From contig JAKADC010000005.1 of assembly GCA_021820845.1 (NCBI GenBank), positions 124,001 to 188,000 on the forward strand: DNA of 64,000 nucleotides, read 5' to 3'. The position numbers and the translations under genes were made by a program. This document shows positions 35,247-43,987 of the stretch, piece after piece. This stretch comes from Pseudomonadota bacterium (lineage in GTDB: Bacteria > Pseudomonadota > Gammaproteobacteria > Burkholderiales > Thiobacillaceae). The notes below the pieces were generated by a model. It made no database searches, had not been told where the DNA came from, and worked only from the letters and a program-made list of their open reading frames with translations. Position 1 is the stretch's first letter; the number at the start of each line of letters is the position of its first letter.

Positions 35247-37469
35247 ATGAGCGCCCAGATGCAGTCCCTCCCCGAGACCCTCCCCGCCTTCTGCGAGGGC
35301 ATCCAGTATTTCGCCGACAGCTTTCCGGAGTTCGAGCGCCTCGGCGCCGCACCGCTCCTCGGTCCGCAGCAGCCCGCGCTGCCCGACGTGACGAGCGAAG
35401 CCGCCGTCTACCAGACCCTGCTCGCGGCCGACGCGCTACGCTACCTGACGCTGCAGGTCACCGGCAGCAAGTCGTCGGGGCATCCCGGCGGCTTCGCCTC
35501 CTCCGCCGACGCCGTCGCCGCGCTGCATCTCCTCGGCCACCGCAACATGGTGACCGAGGTCGGGCACCACGCCCCCGGCTTCTATTCGGCGATGTTCCTC
35601 GATACCTCGCTGGAGGCGATGGGCATCCATACGGTTTCTGAAATGCGCGCGCGCTTCCGCGAGCGGCATGGCCTGCTCGGCCACCTCTCCGGCGCGATTC
35701 CCGGCCTCTTGGCGCCCGCCGGCCCGCTCGGCCAGGGCCAGCATTTCGCGATGGCCGGCGCCTACCTGCACCGCGACAAGCTCTTCCCCGTCACGATCGG
35801 CGACGGCGGCCTCGGCGAGCCCTACATCATGAGCGCGTTCCAGCACTTCGCGACCGCGTACCCCGACGTCACCAACATCCTGCCGGTGCTGGTGTGGAAC
35901 GGCTACTCGCAGGAGCACCACAGCATGGTGTCCCTGTGGAACAACGAGCAGATGATCGCCTACTGGCGCGCGCACGGCTTCGACGAGGTGCACCTGATCG
36001 ACGCGCGCGACTTCGGCGGCGCTGACGCGCCGGTGTACGCCGACTCGACCACATTCGGTTTCAAGGAACGCATGGCCTTCGTCGGCGCCGTGCTGAAAGC
36101 CGCCGACGCCGCCGCAAAGTCCGCGCTGTCCGGCACGCGTGCCTGCCTGATCGTCAAGCAGCTGAAGGGCGCGGGCGTGCACGCGACCGGCGCCAAGTCG
36201 CACAACCTCTACGCACACCACACGCTCGACTCCGACGACGTGAAATCGGGGCTGCAGCGCCGCGCGCTGCCGGCGAAGGCGTGGGCGCTTGTGCGCGAAA
36301 ACTTCCGCCACGCCGGCGGCGGCCCCGCCGCCAGGGTCGCGGTGACCGAGCACGCCCGCGAATTGCCGACCCTCGACGGCCTCGCGCTGACCGAGTTCGC
36401 GCTTGGCGAAAACCACGTGCCGACCACCGCCTTCGGCCATGTGGTCGGCGAAGTCGGCAAGCGCGATCCGCATTTCGTCGTGACCAACGCCGACGGCAAC
36501 GAGGCCTCGGGCATGGCCAACATCAACAAGGCGCTGACGATCCGCCACCCGACCGCCGACGACCTCTACTTCCAGGGACCGTCGGGGCAGGTCTACGAGC
36601 CCTTGAACGAGGACGCCTGCGCCGGGCTTGCGGCAGGCGTCGCGCTCTTCGGCGGACGCAGCCTGTGGTGCAGCTACGAATCGTTCGCGATCAACGGCCT
36701 GCCGATCTGGCAGACGGTGACGCAGGCGATGGCCGAACTGCGCCGTCCGACGCCCGCGACCGTGTGCCTGTTCACCGCCGGCGCGCTCGAGCAGGGCCGC
36801 AACGGCTGGACCCACCAGCGCCCCGAGATCGAGAGCTACTTCGCCGCGATGATGCGCAACGGCAACGTCTACCCGCTGTTCCCGGTCGACGCCAACATGA
36901 TCCAGGCGAGCTACGACTGGGCGCTGAAGCAGTCGAACAAGGGCGTGGTCATCACCGCGTCGAAGTCGCCGCTGCCGATCCACGCGACGCTGGCGCAGAG
37001 CCGTCAGGCGATCGAAGACGGCGCGATGGTGCTGCGCGAAACGAAGGGTTCGCGCACCGTCGTGTTCGCGGTAACCGGCGACATGGTGCTGCAGCCGGTG
37101 TTCGCTGCCGCCGACAAGCTGGCCGAGGCCGGCATCGGCTCGCGCGTCGTCGCCGTGGTCAATCCGCGCCGCCTGTACCGCCCGACCGACGTGCTGTGGG
37201 ACAGCGTCTCCGAGCCCGACAGCCGCTTCATGGACGACGCGACCTTCGGCCGCGTGTTCCACGGCGACGCGCTGATCGGCGTGACCGGCGGCCCCTCGGC
37301 CCCGCTCGAGCCCGTGCTGCTGCGCAGCCGCGCCGGCGAGCGCGACGTCTTCTGCTGGAAGCGTGGCGAGACCACCGCCAGCCCGCAGCAGCTGTTCGAC
37401 TTCAACGCCATGAACGCGCAGGCGATGCACGCGCGCGCGCTGGCGATGCTCGACGGCGCGGCAGCGTGA
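35247..37469 (+). CDS. Phosphoketolase/transketolase-like TPP enzyme
   Basis: 740 residues. N-terminal TPP domain with SGHPGGFASSADAV and the cofactor motif GDGGLGEP...N (185 to about 218). The second domain has PLNEDACAGLAAGVALFGG, whose Glu should activate TPP, then WCSYESFAI and NGWTHQRPEI, which parallel the phosphoketolase motifs for xylulose-5-P/fructose-6-P. Close relatives carry vague database names and I know of no tested function. It follows AAAGGA and is divergent from IclR. The next gene is a DUF1537 kinase 25 bp on, so its substrate may be a phosphorylated C4 or C5 sugar derivative. Confidence 0.75.
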   Translation: MSAQMQSLPETLPAFCEGIQYFADSFPEFERLGAAPLLGPQQPALPDVTSEAAVYQTLLAADALRYLTLQVTGSKSSGHPGGFASSADAVAALHLLGHRNMVTEVGHHAPGFYSAMFLDTSLEAMGIHTVSEMRARFRERHGLLGHLSGAIPGLLAPAGPLGQGQHFAMAGAYLHRDKLFPVTIGDGGLGEPYIMSAFQHFATAYPDVTNILPVLVWNGYSQEHHSMVSLWNNEQMIAYWRAHGFDEVHLIDARDFGGADAPVYADSTTFGFKERMAFVGAVLKAADAAAKSALSGTRACLIVKQLKGAGVHATGAKSHNLYAHHTLDSDDVKSGLQRRALPAKAWALVRENFRHAGGGPAARVAVTEHARELPTLDGLALTEFALGENHVPTTAFGHVVGEVGKRDPHFVVTNADGNEASGMANINKALTIRHPTADDLYFQGPSGQVYEPLNEDACAGLAAGVALFGGRSLWCSYESFAINGLPIWQTVTQAMAELRRPTPATVCLFTAGALEQGRNGWTHQRPEIESYFAAMMRNGNVYPLFPVDANMIQASYDWALKQSNKGVVITASKSPLPIHATLAQSRQAIEDGAMVLRETKGSRTVVFAVTGDMVLQPVFAAADKLAEAGIGSRVVAVVNPRRLYRPTDVLWDSVSEPDSRFMDDATFGRVFHGDALIGVTGGPSAPLEPVLLRSRAGERDVFCWKRGETTASPQQLFDFNAMNAQAMHARALAMLDGAAA

Positions 37470-37494
37470 GCGGGCCCGGCGCAAAGGTTTCGCC

Positions 37495-38829
37495 ATGAAC
37501 CCGAAGATCATCGTCCTCGACGACGACCCCACCGGCTCGCAGACCGTGCATTCCTGCCTGCTCCTGACGCGCTGGGACGTGCCCACGCTGAAGGCGGCGC
37601 TCGCCGACGCGGCGCCGCTCTTCTTCGTGCTGACCAACACGCGCGGCATGGACGCCGCGCGCGCCGCCGCGGTGACGCGCGAGGTGTGCGAGAACCTGAA
37701 GGCGGCGCTCGCCGATTACGCCGGCCCGGTGCTGTTCGTGTCGCGCTCCGACTCGACGCTGCGCGGACATTACCCCGTCGAGACCGACGTGATGAACGCC
37801 GTGCTCGGCCCCTTCGACGCGACGCTTTTGACGCCCGCGTTCTTCGAGGGCGGCCGCGTCACGCGCGACGGCACGCACTACCTGATCGTCGACGGCAAGC
37901 CGGTGCCAACGCACGACACCGAGTTCGCGCGCGACTCGGTGTTCGGCTACACGACGGCCTACCTCCCCGATTACGTCGCCGAAAAGACGGCGGGCCGCGT
38001 CGCTGCGGGCGCGGTCGCGCACCTGACGCTCAGCGAGCTGCGTGCCGGCAAGGCCGAAGCCTGGCTCGCCGCGTTGACGAACAACGCGGTCGGCGTGATC
38101 GACGGTGAGTCGCCCGCCGATTATCGGCTGTTTGCCGACGCCGCCCTGCGCGCCGCCGCCGACGGCAAGCGCCTGCTGTTCCGCAGCGCCGCCTCGCTGC
38201 TCACGGCGCTAGCGGGGCTGCCGCCGCAGCCGGTGGCCGCGGCGGCTTTCGCCACGCTCGTGCGCGACGAACGGCCCGGCGCGATCGTGGTCGGCTCGCA
38301 CGTCGCGAAAACCACCGCGCAGCTCGCCGCGCTGCTGAAGATCAACGGCGTCGTCGGCCTGCCGCTCGACGTCGCGCGCCTGCCGGCCGAACGCGCCGCG
38401 GTGGTCGATGCGCTGACGGCGAGCATCGCCCACGCGCACGCGCAAGGCCTCACCCCGGTCATCTTCACCAGCCGGACCGAGCGGCAATTCGCCAGCGCGG
38501 CGGAACGGCTGGCATTCGGCGAGACCGTATCGGCCACGCTGATGGATGTCGTCCAACGCCTGCCGCCGACGCTCGGCTTTCTCATCAGCAAGGGCGGCAT
38601 CACGTCGAACGACGTGCTTTCGACCGGGCTCGCGCTGACGGCGTCGCGTGTGCTGGGACAGATCCTGCCCGGCGTGACCGTCGTGCAGACGCCGCCGTGG
38701 CACCGGCTGCCGCAACTGCCGGTGGTGATCTTTCCGGGCAACGTCGGCGACGACGACGCCCTGGCCGAAGCCTACCGGCGCCTCGCCCCCTCGCACGCGC
38801 GCGGGAGCGCCGCTAAACTGGCGGCCTGA
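37495..38829 (+). CDS. DUF1537 four-carbon acid sugar kinase
   Basis: 444 residues. Signature blocks DDDPTGSQTVHS (6-19), SRSDSTLRGHYPVE (near 82) and ISKGGITSNDV (near 365) identify the OtnK/DtnK family, which phosphorylates tetronates or 3-oxo-tetronates. The usual family partners, OtnC aldolase and a dehydrogenase, are missing here. Instead there is a TPP enzyme before it and glycolate oxidase genes after it, so the pathway must differ. The substrate cannot be assigned. Confidence 0.85.
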   Translation: MNPKIIVLDDDPTGSQTVHSCLLLTRWDVPTLKAALADAAPLFFVLTNTRGMDAARAAAVTREVCENLKAALADYAGPVLFVSRSDSTLRGHYPVETDVMNAVLGPFDATLLTPAFFEGGRVTRDGTHYLIVDGKPVPTHDTEFARDSVFGYTTAYLPDYVAEKTAGRVAAGAVAHLTLSELRAGKAEAWLAALTNNAVGVIDGESPADYRLFADAALRAAADGKRLLFRSAASLLTALAGLPPQPVAAAAFATLVRDERPGAIVVGSHVAKTTAQLAALLKINGVVGLPLDVARLPAERAAVVDALTASIAHAHAQGLTPVIFTSRTERQFASAAERLAFGETVSATLMDVVQRLPPTLGFLISKGGITSNDVLSTGLALTASRVLGQILPGVTVVQTPPWHRLPQLPVVIFPGNVGDDDALAEAYRRLAPSHARGSAAKLAA

Positions 38830-38847
38830 TTCGTCCCGGTCCGCTTC

Positions 38848-40302
38848 ATGCTCAGCCCCGCTTTCCTGTCCAAACTGCGCCGTCTGCTGCCGCCTCACTG
38901 CGTGCTCGATGCGCGCGAGGATCTCGTCCCGTTCGAGTCCGACGGCCTGTCGGCGTACCGCAACACGCCCGACGTCGTCGTGCTGCCCGAGGACGAAGCG
39001 CAGGTCGCGGCGGTCTTGCGGCTATGCCACGCCAGTGCGGTGGCGGTCGTGGCGCGCGGCGCCGGCACCGGGCTCGCGGCAGGCGCGTTGCCGGTCGACG
39101 GCGCGGTGCTGCTGGTGCTGGCGAAGCTCAACCGCATCAAGGCGCTCGACCCCGTCGGCCGCACCGCCGTGGTCGAGCCGGGGGTGCGCAACCTCGCGAT
39201 CTCGGAAGCCGCCGCGCCGCACAACCTCTACTACGCGCCCGACCCGTCGTCGCAGATCGCCTGCTCGATCGGCGGCAACGTGGCCGAAAACTCGGGCGGC
39301 GTGCACTGCCTGAAATACGGCCTCACCGTGCACAACATCCTCAGGCTGCGCGCGCTGACCGTCGCCGGCGAGGTGCTCGACATCGGCAGCGACGCGCTCG
39401 ACGCGCCCGGCTTCGACCTGCTCGCCCTGATGACCGGTTCGGAGGGCATGCTCGCGGTGATCACCGAAGTCACGGTGCGGCTGCTGCCGCGCCCGGAGCG
39501 CGCGCAAGTCGTGCTGGCGGCATTCGACGACGTGGCGAAGGCGGGCGCGGCCGTCGGCAACATCATCGCCGCCGGCGTGATCCCGGCCGGCCTGGAGATG
39601 ATGGACCGCCTCGCCATCCAGGCCGCCGAGGCCTTCGTCCACGCCGGCTATCCGCTCGACTGCGAGGCGCTGCTCTTGTGCGAGGTCGACGGCGTCAACG
39701 AGGAGGTGTCGGACGACATCTACACCGTGCGCGAAGTACTCGAAGCCTCCGGCGCGATCGAAATCCGCACCGCCGAGAGCGAGGAACAACGGCTCAGGTT
39801 CTGGGCCGGGCGCAAGGCGGCGTTCCCTGCCGTGGGGCGGCTCGCGCCCGACTACTACTGCATGGACGGCACCATCCCGCGCGGCGCCTTGCCGTACGTG
39901 CTGGGCCGCATCGGCGAAATGAGCGCCGAGTTCGGCCTCGCCGTCGCGAACGTGTTTCACGCGGGCGACGGCAACCTGCATCCGCTGATCCTGTTCGACG
40001 CCAACCAGCCGGGCGAACTCGAGCGTGCCGAACGCTTCGGCGGCCGGATCCTGGAGCTGTGCGTCGAAGCCGGCGGCACCATCACGGGCGAGCATGGCGT
40101 CGGCCTGGAGAAGATCGGCCAGATGTGCGTGCAGTTTTCCGCGCCGGAGCTCGCATGCTTTCACGCGGTGAAGGCGGCGTTCGACCCCGACACGCTGCTC
40201 AACCCCGGCAAGGCCGTGCCGGAATTGCACCGCTGCGCCGAGTGGGGCGCGATGCACGTGCACGGCGGCCAGTTGCCCCACTCCGAATTGCCGAGGTTCT
40301 GA
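38848..40302 (+). CDS. glcD: Glycolate oxidase subunit GlcD
   Basis: 484 residues. FAD-linked subunit of the membrane-associated enzyme that oxidises glycolate to glyoxylate. The N-terminal FAD domain has VVARGAGTGLAAGAL and SSQIACSIGGNVAENSGG; the C-terminal domain has the metal-associated HAGDGNLHP and TGEHGVGLEK. D-lactate dehydrogenase is the main alternative, but the glcE and glcF partners decide for glycolate oxidase. It begins 18 bp after the kinase gene and overlaps glcE (TGATG). Confidence 0.93.
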   Translation: MLSPAFLSKLRRLLPPHCVLDAREDLVPFESDGLSAYRNTPDVVVLPEDEAQVAAVLRLCHASAVAVVARGAGTGLAAGALPVDGAVLLVLAKLNRIKALDPVGRTAVVEPGVRNLAISEAAAPHNLYYAPDPSSQIACSIGGNVAENSGGVHCLKYGLTVHNILRLRALTVAGEVLDIGSDALDAPGFDLLALMTGSEGMLAVITEVTVRLLPRPERAQVVLAAFDDVAKAGAAVGNIIAAGVIPAGLEMMDRLAIQAAEAFVHAGYPLDCEALLLCEVDGVNEEVSDDIYTVREVLEASGAIEIRTAESEEQRLRFWAGRKAAFPAVGRLAPDYYCMDGTIPRGALPYVLGRIGEMSAEFGLAVANVFHAGDGNLHPLILFDANQPGELERAERFGGRILELCVEAGGTITGEHGVGLEKIGQMCVQFSAPELACFHAVKAAFDPDTLLNPGKAVPELHRCAEWGAMHVHGGQLPHSELPRF

Positions 40303-41348
40303 TGCTGGACAGCATCATCGAACGCATCCGCGACGCGCACGCGCACGAGACGCCGCTCATCATCCACGGCGGCGGCAGCAAGAGCTTCTACGGCAACCAC
40401 GACGAAGGCGAGGTGCTCAGTACCCGCGGACTCACCGGCCTGGTCGACTACCAGCCGAAGGAGCTCGTGCTGACCGCCCGCGCCGGCACGCCGCTCGCCG
40501 ATATCGAGGCGCTGCTCGGCGAACATGGGCAGATGCTCGCCTTCGAGCCGCCGCATTTCGCCGGATCGGCGACGCTGGGCGGCGCCATCGCCGCGGGCCT
40601 TTCGGGGCCGCGCCGCCCCTACGCCGGCGCCGCGCGCGATTTCGTGCTCGGCGTGCGGATGATCGACGGCACCGGCCAGCCGCTGCGCTTCGGCGGCCAG
40701 GTGATCAAGAACGTCGCGGGCTACGACGTGTCGCGGCTGATGGCCGGCGCGCTCGGCACGCTCGGCGTGATCACCGAGGTCTCGCTCAAGGTGCTGCCGA
40801 GACCGGCGGCGGAAACCACGCTGCAATTCGAGTTCGACGAAGCCGACGCGATCGTGAAGATGAACCGCTGGGCGGGCCAGCCGCTGCCGCTGTCGGCCAC
40901 CTGCTGGCATGCCGGCCTGCTGACGGTGCGGCTGTCGGGCGCCGAATCGGCCGTGCACGCGGCGCACGCCCGGCTCGGCGGCGAAGCCGTGCGGGACGCC
41001 GCCGCCTTCTGGCAGCGTCTGCGCGACCAGGCCACGCCTTTCTTCGACAAACGTCCGTTGTGGCGCCTCGCGGTCAGGCCGACCGCGCCGTCGCTGGATC
41101 TGGGCGACGCGCAGTGGATCGAATGGGGCGGCGCCGTGCGCTGGATCGCGTCCCGCCTGCCGGCGGTGATGCTGCGCGAAGCGGCGGCGAACGGCGGCGG
41201 CCACGCCACCCTGTTCCGCGGCAAGCCGCCCGCGGACGGGGCGTTCGCGCCGCTCGCGCCGGCGCTCGCGGCGCTGCATCGCAATCTCAAGCAGCGCTTC
41301 GACCCCAAGGGCATCCTCAATCGCGGTCGCCTGTATCCTGATTTCTGA
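40302..41348 (+). CDS. glcE: Glycolate oxidase subunit GlcE
   Basis: 348 residues, a shorter FAD-binding paralogue of GlcD: PPHFAGSATLGGAIAAGLSGPRR and VIKNVAGYDVSRLMAGALGTLGVITE. It lacks the GlcD C-terminal metal motif, which is normal. The chosen ATG overlaps the glcD stop; the 774-residue ORF is an out-of-frame extension. The protein ends one base before glcF. Confidence 0.92.
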   Translation: MLDSIIERIRDAHAHETPLIIHGGGSKSFYGNHDEGEVLSTRGLTGLVDYQPKELVLTARAGTPLADIEALLGEHGQMLAFEPPHFAGSATLGGAIAAGLSGPRRPYAGAARDFVLGVRMIDGTGQPLRFGGQVIKNVAGYDVSRLMAGALGTLGVITEVSLKVLPRPAAETTLQFEFDEADAIVKMNRWAGQPLPLSATCWHAGLLTVRLSGAESAVHAAHARLGGEAVRDAAAFWQRLRDQATPFFDKRPLWRLAVRPTAPSLDLGDAQWIEWGGAVRWIASRLPAVMLREAAANGGGHATLFRGKPPADGAFAPLAPALAALHRNLKQRFDPKGILNRGRLYPDF

Positions 41349-41349
41349 C

Positions 41350-42609
41350 ATGCAGACCCACATCGCCGATTCCTACCGCAGCACCCCCGAGGGCGAGGTT
41401 GCCGAACGCATTCTCCGCAATTGCGTGCATTGCGGTTTCTGTCTCGCGACCTGCCCGACCTACCAGATCCTGGGCAACGAGCTCGATTCGCCGCGCGGCC
41501 GCATCTATCTGATCAAGCAGGTGCTCGAGGGCGCGACGCCGACCGAGAAGACGCAGCTTCATCTCGACCGCTGCCTGACCTGCCGCAGTTGCGAGTCGAC
41601 CTGCCCGTCGGGCGTCGAATACGGCCGGCTGCTCGACATCGGCCGCCATCTCGTCGAGGAAAAAGTCGGGCGCGGCGTCGGCGAATCGGCGAGGCGCGCG
41701 GCGCTGAAGACCGGCCTCGGCTCGCCTTTGCTCTTCAACGGCGCGCTGAAGCTCGGCCGGGGCGTGCGCGGCCTGCTGCCCCGCCCCCTGAAGGCGGCGA
41801 TTCCGCCGCCGGAGCGGGCAGGCGCGTGGCCCGCGCCGCGGCACGCGCGCCGCATGCTGGTCCTGCAAGGCTGCGTGCAGCCCGGACTCAAGCCCAACAT
41901 CAACGCCGCGACCGCCCGCGTGCTCGACCGGCTGGGGATCTCCCTGGTCGCGGCGAGCGAAGCCGGCTGCTGCGGCGCGCTCTCGCATCACCTGAACGAC
42001 ACCGATGCGGCGCTCGACGCTGCGCGCCGCAACATCGACGCGTGGCTGCCGCAGCTCGAGGCGGGTGCCGAAGCGGTCGTGATGACGGCGTCGGGCTGCG
42101 GCGTGATGGTGAAGGATTACGGCTGGCTGCTGCGCCACGATCCGCGCTACGCCGACAAGGCCGCGCGGATCGCGGCCGCGACGCGGGACGTCTCGGAAAT
42201 CCTCGCCGCCGAACGCGGCACGCTCGAGCCGCTCTTGTCCGCGCGGCGCGGGGGCGAGCGTCCCGACGCGTCGCTCGCGGCCCGGCGCATCGCCTACCAT
42301 CCGCCGTGCACGCTGCAGCACGGCCAGAAGCTCGCCGGCGACGTCGAGGCGTTGCTCGCGCAGGCCGGGTTCGAACTGACGCCGGTGGCCGAGAAGCACC
42401 TGTGCTGCGGCTCGGCCGGCACCTACTCGATCCTGCAGCCCGAGATCGCCGGCGCGCTCAAGACCCGCAAGCTCGGCCATCTGCAGGCCGGCGCGCCGGA
42501 GGCGATCGTCACCGCCAACATCGGCTGCCTGACGCATCTGCAGTCCGGAACGGCCACCCCGGTCCGGCACTGGGTGGAACTTCTGGACGAGGCGCTGGCC
42601 CCACTTTGA
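41350..42609 (+). CDS. glcF: Glycolate oxidase iron-sulfur subunit GlcF
   Basis: 419 residues. Two 4Fe-4S motifs: CVHCGFCLATCPTY (near 26) and CLTCRSCESTCPSGVEYG (near 76). Two CCG domains follow (EAGCCGALSHH and HLCCGSAGTYS), typical of electron-transfer subunits that pass electrons to the quinone pool. Completes the GlcDEF enzyme, which in autotrophs salvages glycolate formed by the Rubisco oxygenase reaction. Confidence 0.93.
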   Translation: MQTHIADSYRSTPEGEVAERILRNCVHCGFCLATCPTYQILGNELDSPRGRIYLIKQVLEGATPTEKTQLHLDRCLTCRSCESTCPSGVEYGRLLDIGRHLVEEKVGRGVGESARRAALKTGLGSPLLFNGALKLGRGVRGLLPRPLKAAIPPPERAGAWPAPRHARRMLVLQGCVQPGLKPNINAATARVLDRLGISLVAASEAGCCGALSHHLNDTDAALDAARRNIDAWLPQLEAGAEAVVMTASGCGVMVKDYGWLLRHDPRYADKAARIAAATRDVSEILAAERGTLEPLLSARRGGERPDASLAARRIAYHPPCTLQHGQKLAGDVEALLAQAGFELTPVAEKHLCCGSAGTYSILQPEIAGALKTRKLGHLQAGAPEAIVTANIGCLTHLQSGTATPVRHWVELLDEALAPL

Positions 42610-42628
42610 AGACCCGCGGGAGCGTCGC

Positions 42629-43378
42629 ATGATTTTCAAGCAGCTTTTCGAACCCATTTCCAGCACCTACACCTATCTCCTCGGCTGCGAGGAAACGGGC
42701 CAGGCCGTCCTGGTCGATCCGGTCTTGCCGGCGTGGGAACGCGACCTCGCCACCGTCAATGCGCTCGGGCTGAAGCTCGCGTTCACGCTGGAAACGCATA
42801 TCCACGCCGACCACATCACCTCGGCGAGGAAGCTCAAGGACGTCGCCGGCAGCCGCATCGCCGGCCCCGCGCTCGACCGGCTGCCCTGCACCGACGTCGG
42901 CATCGCGGAAGGCACGCCGTTCCGCGTCGGCTCGATCGAACTGACGCCGCTGCACACGCCCGGCCACACCGACAACCATTTCGCCTACCTCGAGGGCGGC
43001 CGCCTCTATAGCGGCGACGCCCTGCTCATCGACGCCTGCGGCCGCACCGACTTCCAGAACGGCGACGCGACGGCGCTCTATCACTCGGTGCGCGGCAAGC
43101 TCTTCGCGCTCGACGACGACACCCTCGTCTATCCCGCGCACGACTACGAGAAGCGGCGCATCAGCACGATCGGGCAGGAAAAGGCGCGCAATCCGCGCCT
43201 CGGCGGCGACCGCGCGCTGGACGACTTCATCCGGCTGATGGGCGACCTGAAGCTCGACTACCCCAGGTTCATCGACTACGCCGTGCCCGGCAACCGCGAA
43301 TGCGGCGTCTGTCCGCCCGGCGTGCCGGAGCATCTGCAGCAGTACTGCGCGCAGATCGCGGAAAGCCGCCAGGGCTGA
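42629..43378 (+). CDS. Persulfide dioxygenase-like MBL protein (ETHE1 type)
   Basis: 249 residues. ETHIHADHITSA is the metal site, followed by HTPGHTDNH and SGDALLIDACGRTDFQNGD, the last being characteristic of ETHE1/SdoA persulfide dioxygenases, which oxidise glutathione persulfide to sulfite. The mononuclear iron ligands His, His and Asp appear present. A tail CGVCPPGVPEHLQQYC follows. A sulfur-oxidising host would make good use of it. Only 19 bp separates it from glcF, so it may share the transcript. Confidence 0.85.
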   Translation: MIFKQLFEPISSTYTYLLGCEETGQAVLVDPVLPAWERDLATVNALGLKLAFTLETHIHADHITSARKLKDVAGSRIAGPALDRLPCTDVGIAEGTPFRVGSIELTPLHTPGHTDNHFAYLEGGRLYSGDALLIDACGRTDFQNGDATALYHSVRGKLFALDDDTLVYPAHDYEKRRISTIGQEKARNPRLGGDRALDDFIRLMGDLKLDYPRFIDYAVPGNRECGVCPPGVPEHLQQYCAQIAESRQG

Positions 43379-43402
43379 ACGTCCGCGGTGCCGGCGCGCC
43401 GC

Positions 43403-43987
43403 TCACGACTCGAGGTCGTCGGGGCGGTTGATGTTGGCGAAGGCCGCTGCGTCGAAGCGCACCGTCGCCGAAGGCAGCGTCGCCTGCCAGCGGCGAACCG
43501 CGCGTTCGCCGCGTGCAAGAAACGCAGCCAGATGGTCGCGCTGGTCGGCGCGCACGATGAAGCAGCTGTGGTGCACGCGCGCTGCGTCCTCCGCCACCGC
43601 GAGCGGCACGTCTTTCAGTTGCGCCGCGCCCAGCAGGCGCAGCGCGAGGTCGGCCGGCAGATGCGGCGTGTCGCACGGCACCACCAGCAGCCAGTCGCTG
43701 GTCACGGCCAGGAGCGCCGCGAGCACGCCGGCGAGCGGTCCGGGGTAATCGGGAAGAGTGTCGGGCAGCACGCGCCGGCCGTACGCGGCGTAACGCTCCA
43801 GGTTGCGGTTGGCGCTGATGACGATCTCGCTCACCTGCGGCGCCAGCGTGGCCAGCACCCACTCGATCAGCGGGCGACCCTGATAGTCGATCAGGCCCTT
43901 GTCCGCGCCGCCCATGCGACGGCCCTGTCCGCCCGCCAGGACGACGGCCGCGACGCCTTGCATGACCCGGCGCTCAACGGCGGCCAT
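43403..43987 (-). CDS. mobA: Molybdenum cofactor guanylyltransferase MobA
   Basis: 194 residues. VVLAGGQGRRMGGADKGL is the nucleotide-binding signature, VVPCDTPHLPADL holds the metal Asp, and FANINRPDDL is the usual C-terminus. It attaches GMP to molybdopterin for bis-MGD enzymes such as nitrate reductase, which would feed nitrite to NirS. The start overlaps the glycosyltransferase stop by 14 bp; MQGVAAVVLAGG, eight codons on, is an alternative start. Confidence 0.9.
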   Translation of the reverse strand: MAAVERRVMQGVAAVVLAGGQGRRMGGADKGLIDYQGRPLIEWVLATLAPQVSEIVISANRNLERYAAYGRRVLPDTLPDYPGPLAGVLAALLAVTSDWLLVVPCDTPHLPADLALRLLGAAQLKDVPLAVAEDAARVHHSCFIVRADQRDHLAAFLARGERAVRRWQATLPSATVRFDAAAFANINRPDDLES

